Source: CAWJMD01 sp963843835
GTDB lineage: Bacteria > Actinomycetota > Actinomycetes > Actinomycetales > CAWJMD01
Length of the DNA: 64,000 nt
Direction of reading: 5' to 3'
Assembly (NCBI GenBank): GCA_963843835.1
Contig: CAWJMD010000008.1
Location: forward strand, 1,178,001 to 1,242,000
The translations under genes were made by a program, and so were the position numbers. Positions 52,527-63,627 of the stretch are shown here, piece by piece. The notes beneath the pieces are model-generated. The model ran no database searches. It was given only the letters and a program-made list of their open reading frames with translations, and was not told the DNA's origin. Positions within the stretch are counted from its first letter, which is position 1. Every line of letters starts with the position of its first letter.

Positions 52527-53771
52527 ATGTCCCCCACGCATCGAGCAACCGCCGCGACGAGCGTCGCCGTCGCCCTCTGCCTCGCCCTGTCCGCATGCGG
52601 TGGCAGCGGCTTCTCCGAGAGCGCACCGTCCGAGGAACAGCCGACCGGCCCCGCGGACCTGTCGGTCCTGATCGGGTCGAGCGGCCCGGCCGAGACCGAC
52701 GCCGTCACCGCCGCCGCCAAGGCGTGGGCCGACGAGTCCGGCAACAACGCCGAGGTGATCGCTGCACAGGACCTCAACCAGCAGCTGAGCCAGGGCTTCG
52801 CCGCCGGCTCGCCCCCTGACGTCTTCTACGTCAGCTCCGACCTCGTGGCCTCCTATGCGTCCAACGGCTCCCTCGAGCCGTACGCGGCAGACATGGAGAA
52901 CGCCGACGACTTCTACCCGAACCTCCGTGAGGCCTTCACCGTCGACGGCGAGTACTACTGCGCACCCAAGGACTTCTCCACGCTCGCCCTGGTCATCAAC
53001 AACGCGTCCTGGACGGCCGCCGGACTGACCGACGACGACGTCCCGACCACATGGGACGAGCTGCGGGGCGTGGCGAAGAAGCTCACCACCGACAGCCAGG
53101 TCGGTCTGACGACGAGCACCGAGTACCAGCGCCTGGGAGCCTTCATGACGCAGGCCGGCGGGGGCCTCGTCACCGACGGGAACGCCTCCGCGGCGAGCGA
53201 CGAGAACGTCGAGGCGTTGAAGTACGTGCAGTCGATGGTGGCGGACGGCTCGATGAAGTTCGCCCAGGACCTCGACGCGGGCTGGGCCGGAGAGGCCTTC
53301 GGCACGGGCAAGGCGGCCATGACCATCGAGGGCAACTGGGTGCTGGGTGCCCTCGCCTCCGACTACCCGGACATCGACTACCGGATCGCCGAGCTGCCGG
53401 AAGGCCCGGCCGGACCCGGCACGCTGACCTTCACCAACTGCTGGGGCATCGCGGCGGACAGCCCGAACAAGGCGGCCGCCAGGGACATGGTCGAGTTCCT
53501 GACCTCGAGCGAGCAGCAGCTGGCGTTCGCGACGGCCTTCGGCGTGATGCCCTCCGTCCAGTCCGCCGCCGACCAGTGGCGTGACGACAACCCGGAGGCG
53601 GCAGCGTTCCTCGACGAGGCCGACTACGCGGTCGCCCTTCCCAACAACGAGGGTGTCTCCGACGTCATCGCCGACCTCAACTCGCAGCTCGAGAGCCTCG
53701 CCTCGGGCGACCCGAAGGCCATTCTCGAGTCGGCCCAGGCGAACCTCGAGGCCGTGCTGGGGGGGTCGTGA
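52527..53771 (+). CDS. Sugar-binding lipoprotein of a CUT1 ABC transporter
   Basis: A 414-residue extracellular solute-binding protein. The signal peptide ends at lipobox LSAC (Cys24). The two-lobed fold shows SQGFAAGSPPDVFYVSSDLV, YYCAPKDFSTLALVINN, PTTWDELRGVAKKL and AAMTIEGNWVLGALASDYPD, typical of maltose/oligosaccharide-binding proteins. ATG 52527 has CCAGGAGTG upstream. Its stop overlaps the permease start (GTGA). With the debranching-type enzyme, an alpha-glucan oligosaccharide or trehalose is a plausible ligand. Confidence 0.88.
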   Translation: MSPTHRATAATSVAVALCLALSACGGSGFSESAPSEEQPTGPADLSVLIGSSGPAETDAVTAAAKAWADESGNNAEVIAAQDLNQQLSQGFAAGSPPDVFYVSSDLVASYASNGSLEPYAADMENADDFYPNLREAFTVDGEYYCAPKDFSTLALVINNASWTAAGLTDDDVPTTWDELRGVAKKLTTDSQVGLTTSTEYQRLGAFMTQAGGGLVTDGNASAASDENVEALKYVQSMVADGSMKFAQDLDAGWAGEAFGTGKAAMTIEGNWVLGALASDYPDIDYRIAELPEGPAGPGTLTFTNCWGIAADSPNKAAARDMVEFLTSSEQQLAFATAFGVMPSVQSAADQWRDDNPEAAAFLDEADYAVALPNNEGVSDVIADLNSQLESLASGDPKAILESAQANLEAVLGGS

Positions 53772-54853
53772 CCCGACGAACCTCCCAGGGCTCGGGTCTG
53801 AGGGGGCACGAGACACCCGCCGGCTGGCTGCTCACGGCACCCGCGCTGGTCATCCTGGGCCTGTTCCTCGTCGTGCCGGTGCTGATGGCCGCCTGGGTCA
53901 GCGTGAGCGACTGGGGCGGCCGCGGGAGCCCGTTCGCGTCGACCGTGGGCTTCGTCGGCGCGGACAACTACCGCCAGGTGCTCACGAGTGAGGGTGGTCT
54001 CCAGGCACGCGACTTCGGGACGGCCCTGCGCAACAACCTCTGGTACGTCGTGCTCGTCGTGCCGCTGCAGACGGTCGCTGCGCTCACGCTCGCCGTGCTG
54101 GTCAACCGCAGGATGCTCCGCGGCCGCGGGGTCTTCCGGACGGCCTTCTACTTCCCCTCGGTCACGAGCTCCGTGGCGATCGTGCTGGTCTTCCTCTTCC
54201 TCTTCAGCGGCAGCGGCGCGGTGAACAGGGTGCTGTCGTGGCTGGGGGTCAACGGCCCCAACTGGTTCGCCGACCCCCGGGGAGTCCTGCACGTGCTGCT
54301 GGAGGCCCTGGGGGTGGACCAGGGGCCGGCGCCGCTCGTGGAGCACGGCTTCCTCCTGGTGTCCTGGTGGGACTGGCTCGCGGGCCCGAGTGTTGCCATG
54401 AGCGCGCTGGTCATGCTCGCGGTCTTCACGACCTCGGGCACATTCATGCTGCTGTTCATCGCCGCGCTGCAGAACATCTCGGGCGAGGTGGAGGAGGCGG
54501 CGATGGTGGACGGGGCGACATCCTGGCAGCGGTTCCGCCACATCACACTGCCCATGCTGCGCCCGACGCTGTTCACCGTGCTCACCCTGGGACTGATCGG
54601 CACGTGGCAGGTCTTCGACCAGATCTATGTGGGCACGCAGGGTGGACCGGGCAAGACCACGATCACCCCCGCCTACCTGTCGTACACGTCCTCCTTCCAG
54701 CAGCAGCACTGGGGTCAGGGCGCCGCGATCGCGTTCATCCTGTTCTTCATCATCGTCACGCTCGCCCTGGCCCAGCGCTGGGTACTGCGGGAGAGGACGA
54801 CCGTCCCCCGGCGCAAGCGTTTCGTGCAGACGACGTCCGGAGGTGCGGCGTGA
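53768..54853 (+). CDS. CUT1 sugar ABC permease, MalF-like
   Basis: A 361-residue permease with six main helices and a large extracytoplasmic insertion (about residues 155-210) after helix three (NGPNWFADPRGVLHV). The coupling EAA loop is EVEEAAMVDGATSWQRFRHITLP near 240-262. The N-terminal cytoplasmic segment ETPAGWLLTAPALVILGLFL is typical. GTG 53768 overlaps the binding-protein stop; its stop overlaps the next permease start. No ATPase gene is in this operon, so a shared MsiK-type ATPase elsewhere is expected, as in other actinobacteria. Confidence 0.88.
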   Translation: MTRRTSQGSGLRGHETPAGWLLTAPALVILGLFLVVPVLMAAWVSVSDWGGRGSPFASTVGFVGADNYRQVLTSEGGLQARDFGTALRNNLWYVVLVVPLQTVAALTLAVLVNRRMLRGRGVFRTAFYFPSVTSSVAIVLVFLFLFSGSGAVNRVLSWLGVNGPNWFADPRGVLHVLLEALGVDQGPAPLVEHGFLLVSWWDWLAGPSVAMSALVMLAVFTTSGTFMLLFIAALQNISGEVEEAAMVDGATSWQRFRHITLPMLRPTLFTVLTLGLIGTWQVFDQIYVGTQGGPGKTTITPAYLSYTSSFQQQHWGQGAAIAFILFFIIVTLALAQRWVLRERTTVPRRKRFVQTTSGGAA

Positions 54854-55761
54854 CCGCGACGGCGCTGGAACCGACGACGAGAGAACCGGACCCGGTGCCC
54901 CGCGAGTCGCCCCCACCGAGCCGGCGCAGCCGCCGGAGCCTCATCGGCTCGTCGCTCACCTACGGCCTGCTGGTCGCGATCGCCGTCCTCTACGTCTTCC
55001 CGTTCCTCATCCAGATCGCCACGTCGTTCAAGACCGATGCCGATGCGACGCAGAACCCGCTGTCGCTGGTTCCCGAGACGTGGACCTCTGCGACGTACGA
55101 GGCCCTCTTCACCAGCGACCTGCCCTTCCTCACGTGGACGGCGAACAGCGTGATCGTCACCGTCTGCGTCACGGTCGGCCGCGTCCTGTTCGCCTCGATG
55201 GCGGGGTACGCGCTGGCGCGGCTGCACTTCCGCGGTCGAGGGCTCGTCTTCGCCGGCCTCGTCGCGGTGATGGCAGTGCCCGGCGTGGTGCTGCTGATCC
55301 CCAAGTTCCTCGTGGTGAACCAGCTCGGCATCTACGACAGCTACGCCGGCATGATCATCCCGCTGCTCGCCGACGCGGCCGGCGTCTTCATCATGAAGAA
55401 CTTCTTCGAGTCGATCCCCGTGAGCGTCGAGGAGGCTGCGCGCATCGACGGCGCTGGCGTCTTCAGGACCTACTGGTCGGTGGTCCTGCCGATGGCACGG
55501 CCCGCCCTCATCACCATCGTCATCCTGTCGTTCCAGGGGTCCTGGAACGAGCTGTCCCACTTCGTCGTGTCGGCCCAGAGCCCCGAGCTCTACACCCTCA
55601 CCAAGGGTGTGGCGACCCTCGCGTCCGGAGGACAGGGCCAGGCCCAGCAGTTCCCGCTGAAGCTGGGAGCCGCGGCGCTGATGACGATCCCCGTGGCGGT
55701 GATGTTCTTCGTCTTCCAGCGGCAGATCATGAGCACCGCCCAAGGCGCCGAGAAGGGCTGA
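54850..55761 (+). CDS. CUT1 sugar ABC permease, MalG-like
   Basis: A 303-residue permease with six helices. The first helix is TYGLLVAIAVLYVFPFLIQI and the EAA loop is SVEEAARIDGAGVFRTYWSV near 195-214. The N-terminus (about 35 residues) is Pro/Arg-rich and cytoplasmic. GTG 54850 overlaps the MalF-like stop by four bases (GTGA). Last gene of the operon, followed by a strong bidirectional terminator. Confidence 0.88.
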   Translation: MTATALEPTTREPDPVPRESPPPSRRSRRSLIGSSLTYGLLVAIAVLYVFPFLIQIATSFKTDADATQNPLSLVPETWTSATYEALFTSDLPFLTWTANSVIVTVCVTVGRVLFASMAGYALARLHFRGRGLVFAGLVAVMAVPGVVLLIPKFLVVNQLGIYDSYAGMIIPLLADAAGVFIMKNFFESIPVSVEEAARIDGAGVFRTYWSVVLPMARPALITIVILSFQGSWNELSHFVVSAQSPELYTLTKGVATLASGGQGQAQQFPLKLGAAALMTIPVAVMFFVFQRQIMSTAQGAEKG

Positions 55762-55786
55762 CTCCCAGACGGTCCCGATCGGAGAG

Positions 55787-55832
55787 ACGACGAGGCCCCG
55801 CTCCCGGGTCGTCCGGGGCGGGGCCTCGTCGT
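55787..55832. terminator. Bidirectional terminator between the sugar importer and acnA
   Basis: ACGACGAGGCCCCGC (55787-55801) pairs with GCGGGGCCTCGTCGT (55818-55832): a perfect 15-bp stem with a 16-nt loop. It separates the two convergent genes and could serve both. Confidence 0.75.
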
Positions 55833-55844
55833 GTCTTCGGGCCG

Positions 55845-58646
<2,802 letters not shown>

Positions 58647-58667
58647 GCTGGCTCTCCTCCTGACGAA

Positions 58668-58689
58668 AGTATCTTGATGTCAAGATACT
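58668..58689. promoter_or_regulatory. Perfect palindrome upstream of acnA
   Basis: Arms AGTATCTTGA (58668-58677) and TCAAGATACT (58680-58689) flank a central TG, starting 21 bases before the acnA start codon. Such AT-richer symmetry in very GC-rich DNA is a strong operator candidate; the regulator is unknown. Confidence 0.7.
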
Positions 58690-58782
58690 AGTGTCTTGCG
58701 GCGGACCTGTCACGCCATCCTCGCGCTGTGGCCGCGCGACACGCCACCCGGGCACGACCCCCACCTCACCCCCGCCGCCGGG

Positions 58783-58831
58783 TGGTCGTATCTGGCGCGA
58801 CACGCGGGGCGTGTCGCGCCAGATGCGACCA
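58783..58831. repeat. Long hairpin (23-bp arms) next to the TRAM methyltransferase gene
   Basis: Arms 58783-58805 and 58809-58831, around a GGG loop, match at 22 of 23 positions, and the odd pair is a G-U in plus-strand RNA. The core is TGGCGCGACACGC. Imperfect complementarity continues outward (CTCACCCC and GGGGTGAG). GCGCGACACGC recurs at 58735-58745. It ends the minus-strand methyltransferase transcript; a REP-like family is possible. Confidence 0.6.
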
Positions 58832-58847
58832 CTCGGCGGGGTGAGGG

Positions 58848-60107
58848 TCACATGGCGGGCACCAGGCGCGCCACGCACTCGACGTGGTGCGTCATCGGGA
58901 ACAGGTCGAACGCGCGCACTTCGTCGAGGCGGTAGCCGTGGGTGGCGAACGTGGCGACGTCACGCGCCAGCGCCGCGGGGTCGCAGGCCACGTAGACGAC
59001 GACCTCCGGCCGCAGGGCCGCGACCTGGCGGACGACGGACGCGCCGGCTCCCACCCGGGGCGGGTCGAGCACCACGGCTCGCGCCCGGACGACCGGTGCT
59101 GTCTCCAGGGCGTACCCGACGTCCCCCTCGGCCAGCTCGACCTGCTCCAGGTCGTGGGCGTTGCGACGCGCGTCGGTCGCGGCGCGGCGGTCGCCCTCGA
59201 CCGCGAGCACGCGCCCGCGCGGTCCCACCCGGTCGGCCAGCAGGGGCGTGAACAGCCCCGCGCCCGCGTAGAGGTCGAAGACCGAGGCATTCCCCAGGTC
59301 CGTCTCCCCCAGCGCCTGCGACACGGCGTCGAGGAGCAGGGCCGGGGCCTCGCGGTGGACCTGCCAGAACCCCGACGCCGCGACGCGGTACCGCCGTTCC
59401 ACGCCGTCCGACGCGGCGACGACCTCACGCACCGAGGTCCGGGCGGTGCGGCGCGTGTCGGCGTGGCCGTCGACCCAGGGCACGCCGTCGACCGTCACGA
59501 GGGGACGGTCGCCGCCGGCGGGCGCCGCGACCTCGACGCGGCTGCCTGCGGGCCACTGCTGGGAGAACAGGTCGAGAGCCGCCACGTGTTCGGTGGCCAG
59601 GGGCATGGCGTCCAACGCCACGACGTCGTGCGACCTGTGGCGGCGCATGCCTGCCCGGCCTTCCGCGTCGGCCACCAGCGCCAGGCGAGTGCGCCAGGCC
59701 AGTCCCCCTCGCTGGTCGTCCCCAGGTGCTGCCTCGACCACGACGGAGCGATCGTCCTTCGCCAGTCGGGACAGCTGCTCGGCGACGACGGACGCCTTCC
59801 ACCGCCGCTGCGCCGGCAGCGCGACGTGGGCCAGCTCTCCGCCGCCGACGCCACCAGGGCCGGCCTCCGGCCACACCGACGGCACCCGGTCGGGCGAGGG
59901 GGCCAGGACCTCGACGGCGTCGCCGCGCCAGAAGCGCTGTCCGGCAGCGGCGTCGGTGAGACGCACGCGGACACGCTCACCGGGCAGCGTGTGCCGCACG
60001 AAGACGACGCGGCCCTCGTGCCGCGCCACGCAGTGCCCGCCGTGGGCCACGCGCTCGACGTCGACCTCCACCTCGAGCGGCGGGACCGGATCCTCGTCGG
60101 CTCCCAC
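58848..60107 (-). CDS. TRAM-domain class I SAM-dependent RNA methyltransferase
   Basis: A 419-residue TrmA/RlmD-like RNA uracil-C5 methyltransferase. An N-terminal TRAM domain (about 8-68; VERVAHGGHCVARHEGRVVF) binds RNA. The SAM site is VFDLYAGAGLFTPLLAD near 285-300, followed by DPPRVGAGASVVRQV and the catalytic cysteine in VYVACDPAALARDV (about residue 374); FPMTHHVECV closes the protein. No four-Cys iron-sulfur cluster is visible, unlike E. coli RlmD. GTG 60107 overlaps the permease stop by one base, so the two are co-translated. Rv2689c is the matching M. tuberculosis gene (from memory). Confidence 0.88.
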   Translation of the reverse strand: MGADEDPVPPLEVEVDVERVAHGGHCVARHEGRVVFVRHTLPGERVRVRLTDAAAGQRFWRGDAVEVLAPSPDRVPSVWPEAGPGGVGGGELAHVALPAQRRWKASVVAEQLSRLAKDDRSVVVEAAPGDDQRGGLAWRTRLALVADAEGRAGMRRHRSHDVVALDAMPLATEHVAALDLFSQQWPAGSRVEVAAPAGGDRPLVTVDGVPWVDGHADTRRTARTSVREVVAASDGVERRYRVAASGFWQVHREAPALLLDAVSQALGETDLGNASVFDLYAGAGLFTPLLADRVGPRGRVLAVEGDRRAATDARRNAHDLEQVELAEGDVGYALETAPVVRARAVVLDPPRVGAGASVVRQVAALRPEVVVYVACDPAALARDVATFATHGYRLDEVRAFDLFPMTHHVECVARLVPAM

Positions 60108-62224
60108 TACGACTCGACCGGGCCGTCGGCGCCCGCGTCCGTGGGCTGCGGCCTCGGGCGCTGGGCCTCGGGCGGGCGTGTGCCCCGGCGCACGTCTCCC
60201 GGCGCCTCACCGTCGAGCCGATCCTCCATCCCCTCGGAGGAGTGCAGCTGCCAGGGCACGCTCGCGACCACCACCCCGGGCGTGTAGTGCAGCCTCGACT
60301 TGAGACGCAGGGCGCTCTGGTTGTGCAGCAGCTGCTCCCACCAGTGACCGACCACGTACTCCGGCACGTAGACCACGACGAGGTCGCGCGGACTGACGCG
60401 ACGGATCTTCTTGACGTAGCGGACGATGGGCCGGGTGATCTCGCGGTAGGGCGAGTGCAACGCCTTGAGCGGCACCGGGATCGACCGCTCGTCCCACTCC
60501 CGGCGCAGGGCCTCGGTGGCGTCGGGGTCGACGTCGACGGTGATGGCCTCCAAGGTCGACGGCCGGGAGGCGCGCGCGTACGCCAGCGCCCGCAGCGTCG
60601 GCAGGTGCAGCTTCGAGACGAGCACGATGGCGTGCACACGTGACGGCAGCGACCGCACGTTCGCGTCCACCGCCTCGCTCGACTGCAGCTCACGCGCGAC
60701 GTGGTCGTAGTGGGTGCGGATGCCGCGCATCACCATGAACAGCACGACCATGGCGAGGATCGCGATCCAGGCGCCGAGCAGGAACTTCGTGATGAGGACG
60801 ACGACGAGCACGACGCCGGTCATCGCCAGGCCGACCGTGTTGATCGCCCGCGAACGCCGCATCCGCGCGCGCTCCGACGGCGAGGTCTCCAGGCGCAGGT
60901 GCCGCGTCCAGTGCCGCACCATTCCCAGCTGGCTCATCGTGAACGACACGAAGACACCGATGATGTACAGCTGGATCAGCTGGGTGACCTGGGCGTTGAA
61001 GGCGATGATCAGAAGGACGGCTGCGCCGGCGAGCATCACGATGCCGTTGCTGAACGCGAGCCGGTCGCCGCGGGTGTGCAGCTGGCGCGGCAGGTAGCCG
61101 TCCTTGGCCAGGATGGAACCCAGGACGGGGAAGCCGTTGAAGGCGGTGTTGGCGGCCAGGACGAGGATCAGGCCGGTCGCTGCCGTGACCAGCCAGAACG
61201 CCGGGTCGAAGCCCGAGAAGATCCCGTCCGCGAGCTGGCCGATGATGGGCAGCTGGTGGTACTCGGTTCCGTCGGCGAAGACGACGGAGTCACCCGGCCC
61301 CGGGACGCCCAGCTGCCCGTCCTTGAGCAGCTCGTCCCACGGCTTGGTCTCGTCGACGTAGACCACGCCCATCTCGCGCGCCAGCAGCACCATGGACATC
61401 GTCATCGTGATGGCGAGACCGCCCAGCATCGCGAGGGTCGCGGCCGCGTTGGCGCTCTTGGGCTTGCGGAAGGCCGGCACGCCGTTGCTGATCGCCTCGA
61501 CGCCGGTCAGCGCCGCGCACCCCGAGGAGAAGGCCCTCAGGAGCAGGAAGACGCCGACGGCGGTGCCCAGTCCCTCGGCGTACTGGGGCTGCACCTCGGT
61601 GGCGTACTGGGCGCTCTCCGCCAGGGGCAGCGACCCGGTGACCCAGCGGAACGCGCCGACGAGCGCCATCCCGAGGATCGAGACCATGAAGATGTACGTG
61701 GGGATGGCGAAGAGGGTCCCCGACTCGCGCACGCCGCGGAGGTTCATGGCCGTCAGCAGCGCCACCGCCGCGACGGCCACCAGCGCCTGGTGGTCGCGGA
61801 TCTGCGGGATCGCCGACGCCGCGTACTGGGCCGCCGACGAGATCGACACCGCGACCGTCAGCACGTAGTCGACCATCAGGGCGCTGGCGACGGCGACGCC
61901 CGCGTTCCGTCCCAGGTTCACGGTCGCGACCTCGTAGTCGCCCCCGCCCGACGGGTACGCGTGCACGTTCTGGCGGTACGACGCCACCACCACGAGCAGC
62001 ACCAGCGCGACGACGATCCCGATCTGCCACGAGAACGCGTAGGCACTCACCCCGGCGACGGCCAGGGTCAGGAAGATCTCGTTGGGGGCGTACGCCACCG
62101 ACGAGAGGGCGTCGGACGCGAAGACCGGCAGGGCGATGCGCTTCGACAGGAGCGTCTCGGACAGCCTGTCGCTGCGGAAGGGTCGTCCCAGCAGGATCCG
62201 CTTGGCGCCGTCGGTGATGCTCAC
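60107..62224 (-). CDS. APC/KUP-like permease, next to TrkA-type genes
   Basis: A 705-residue membrane protein with about 12 helices in residues 30-490 and a cytoplasmic C-terminal region (about 500-690; VRSLPSRVHAIVLVSKLHLP, VVYVPEYVVGHWWEQLLHNQ). N-terminal FASDALSSVAYAPNEIFLTL and GVEAISNGVPAFRKPKSANA are typical of the APC group adjoining potassium genes in actinobacteria (Rv2690c, from memory). Potassium or an amino acid could be the substrate; the TrkA-type genes alongside favour potassium. GTG 62224 was chosen because the conserved sequence starts there; TAGCAT lies 8 nt upstream. Divergent from the first TrkA-type gene across 46 bases. Confidence 0.82.
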   Translation of the reverse strand: MSITDGAKRILLGRPFRSDRLSETLLSKRIALPVFASDALSSVAYAPNEIFLTLAVAGVSAYAFSWQIGIVVALVLLVVVASYRQNVHAYPSGGGDYEVATVNLGRNAGVAVASALMVDYVLTVAVSISSAAQYAASAIPQIRDHQALVAVAAVALLTAMNLRGVRESGTLFAIPTYIFMVSILGMALVGAFRWVTGSLPLAESAQYATEVQPQYAEGLGTAVGVFLLLRAFSSGCAALTGVEAISNGVPAFRKPKSANAAATLAMLGGLAITMTMSMVLLAREMGVVYVDETKPWDELLKDGQLGVPGPGDSVVFADGTEYHQLPIIGQLADGIFSGFDPAFWLVTAATGLILVLAANTAFNGFPVLGSILAKDGYLPRQLHTRGDRLAFSNGIVMLAGAAVLLIIAFNAQVTQLIQLYIIGVFVSFTMSQLGMVRHWTRHLRLETSPSERARMRRSRAINTVGLAMTGVVLVVVLITKFLLGAWIAILAMVVLFMVMRGIRTHYDHVARELQSSEAVDANVRSLPSRVHAIVLVSKLHLPTLRALAYARASRPSTLEAITVDVDPDATEALRREWDERSIPVPLKALHSPYREITRPIVRYVKKIRRVSPRDLVVVYVPEYVVGHWWEQLLHNQSALRLKSRLHYTPGVVVASVPWQLHSSEGMEDRLDGEAPGDVRRGTRPPEAQRPRPQPTDAGADGPVES

Positions 62225-62257
62225 GAGCGACCATGCTAGGCACACCCCCCGGACGTG

Positions 62258-62270
62258 TAGCGTTCCGGCC
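62258..62270 (+). promoter_or_regulatory. Leaderless promoter -10 of the first TrkA-type gene
   Basis: TAGCGT at 62258-62263 is 7 nt before GTG 62271; no ribosome-binding site. Confidence 0.5.
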
Positions 62271-62933
62271 GTGCACTTCGTGATCATGGGCTGCGGCCGC
62301 GTCGGGGCCTCGCTGGCCCGAAGCCTCCAGAAGCGCGGCCACTCGGTCGCCGTCATCGACCAGGCCGCCGAGTCGTTCCGGCGTCTCGGCGCGGGCTACG
62401 AGGGGACGACGGTCACCGGCGTCGGCTTCGACCGTGACACCCTCGTCGAGGCGGGTATCGAGGAGGCGTACGCCTTCGCGGCCGTCTCGAGCGGGGACAA
62501 CTCGAACATCCTCGCGGCGCGGGTCGCGCGCGAGACGTTCGGCGTCTCGAACGTGGTGGCCCGCATCTACGACCCGGGACGCGCCGAGGTCTACCAGCGG
62601 CTGGGCATCCCCACGGTCGCGACCGTGAGCTGGACGTCGGACCAGATGCTGAGGCGGCTCCTGCCCCACGGCGCGGCCCCGGCCTACGCCGACCCGAGCG
62701 GCCACCTGCAGCTCGCCGAGATCAGCGTCCACCCCGGCTGGGTCGGACGGCTGCTGTCGGACCTGGAGAGGGCCTCGCACGCGCGGGTGGCCTTCCTGAC
62801 CCGGTTGGGCAAGGGCGTGCTCCCGACCCCGGAGACCGTGTACCAGGAGGGTGACCTGGTGCACCTGATGATCGGCGTGGACGACCTGCCCACCGTGGAG
62901 CGGCAGCTGTCGAAGCCGCCTGCCACCGACTGA
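62271..62933 (+). CDS. TrkA-family potassium channel regulatory protein (first copy)
   Basis: A 220-residue protein with an RCK-N (TrkA-N) Rossmann domain, GCGRVGASLARSLQKRGHSV at 8-27, VAVIDQAAESFRRL, VVARIYDPGRAEVY, and a TrkA-C domain at about 135-215 (LAEISVHPGWVGRLLSDLER, VHLMIGVDDLP). These cytoplasmic subunits bind NAD(H) or nucleotides and gate potassium transporters. It is the CeoB/CeoC-type pair member encoded before a second copy. The channel subunit itself is not present unless the divergent permease serves. Confidence 0.88.
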   Translation: MHFVIMGCGRVGASLARSLQKRGHSVAVIDQAAESFRRLGAGYEGTTVTGVGFDRDTLVEAGIEEAYAFAAVSSGDNSNILAARVARETFGVSNVVARIYDPGRAEVYQRLGIPTVATVSWTSDQMLRRLLPHGAAPAYADPSGHLQLAEISVHPGWVGRLLSDLERASHARVAFLTRLGKGVLPTPETVYQEGDLVHLMIGVDDLPTVERQLSKPPATD

Positions 62934-62960
62934 CCCTCCACCCTCAGATCAGGAGACTCG

Positions 62961-63627
62961 ATGCGTGTCGTCATCGCCGGTGCCGGGAGCGTCGGTCGGT
63001 CCATCGCCCGTGAGCTGCTGGCCAACGGCCACCAGATCCTGCTGGTCGACAAGGCGCCCGACGCCATGAAGCACGCCTCCGTCCCGGAGGCGGACTGGCT
63101 GCTCGCGGACGCCTGCGAGATCGCCTCCCTCACCGAGGCCGGCCTCGAGTCCGCCGACGTCGTCGTCGCCGCCACCGGCGACGACAAGGCGAACCTGGTG
63201 ATCTCGCTGCTGGCCAAGACGGAGTACGGGGTGCCGCGCACCGTCGGCCGCGTGAACAACCCCAAGAACGAGTGGATGTTCGGCGAGGCGTGGGGCGTCG
63301 ACGTCGCCGTCTCCACGCCGCGGCTGATGACCGCGCTCGTCGAGGAGGCGGTGTCGATCGGCGACCTCGTGCGGATCTTCACGTTCCAGCAGGGTCAGCG
63401 CCAACATGGCCGAGTTCACGCTGCCGGACGACTCCCCGCTCGTCGGCACGCGCGTCGGCACCGTGGAGTGGCCGGTGGACACCGTGCTGGTCGCGATCAT
63501 GCGCGAGGAGCGGCCGATCCCACCCAGCGGCGACGACGTGCTCGAGGCACACGACGAGCTGCTGTTCCTCACCGTCCCCGAGGTCGAGGACGAGCTCAGG
63601 ACGCTGCTGTCCCCCGACCGGGGCTGA
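62961..63627 (+). CDS. TrkA-family protein (second copy), with a one-base frameshift
   Basis: The N-terminal domain reads MRVVIAGAGSVGRSIARELL and GRVNNPKNEWMFGEAWGVDV normally up to TFQQG. One extra base at about 63396 then shifts the frame; skipping it restores SANMAEFTLPDDSPLVGTRV and the TrkA-C domain to TGA 63627, giving a normal 221-residue protein. AGGAGA lies upstream of ATG 62961. As with dxs, full conservation after the break argues for a sequence error. The gene forms an operon with the first copy (27-base gap). Its end overlaps the convergent DUF3159 gene by 32 bases. Confidence 0.82.

Noticed and set aside
58783..58831. Terminal inverted repeats of an insertion sequence
   Set aside because: The two arms are only three bases apart and no transposase or target duplication is seen.
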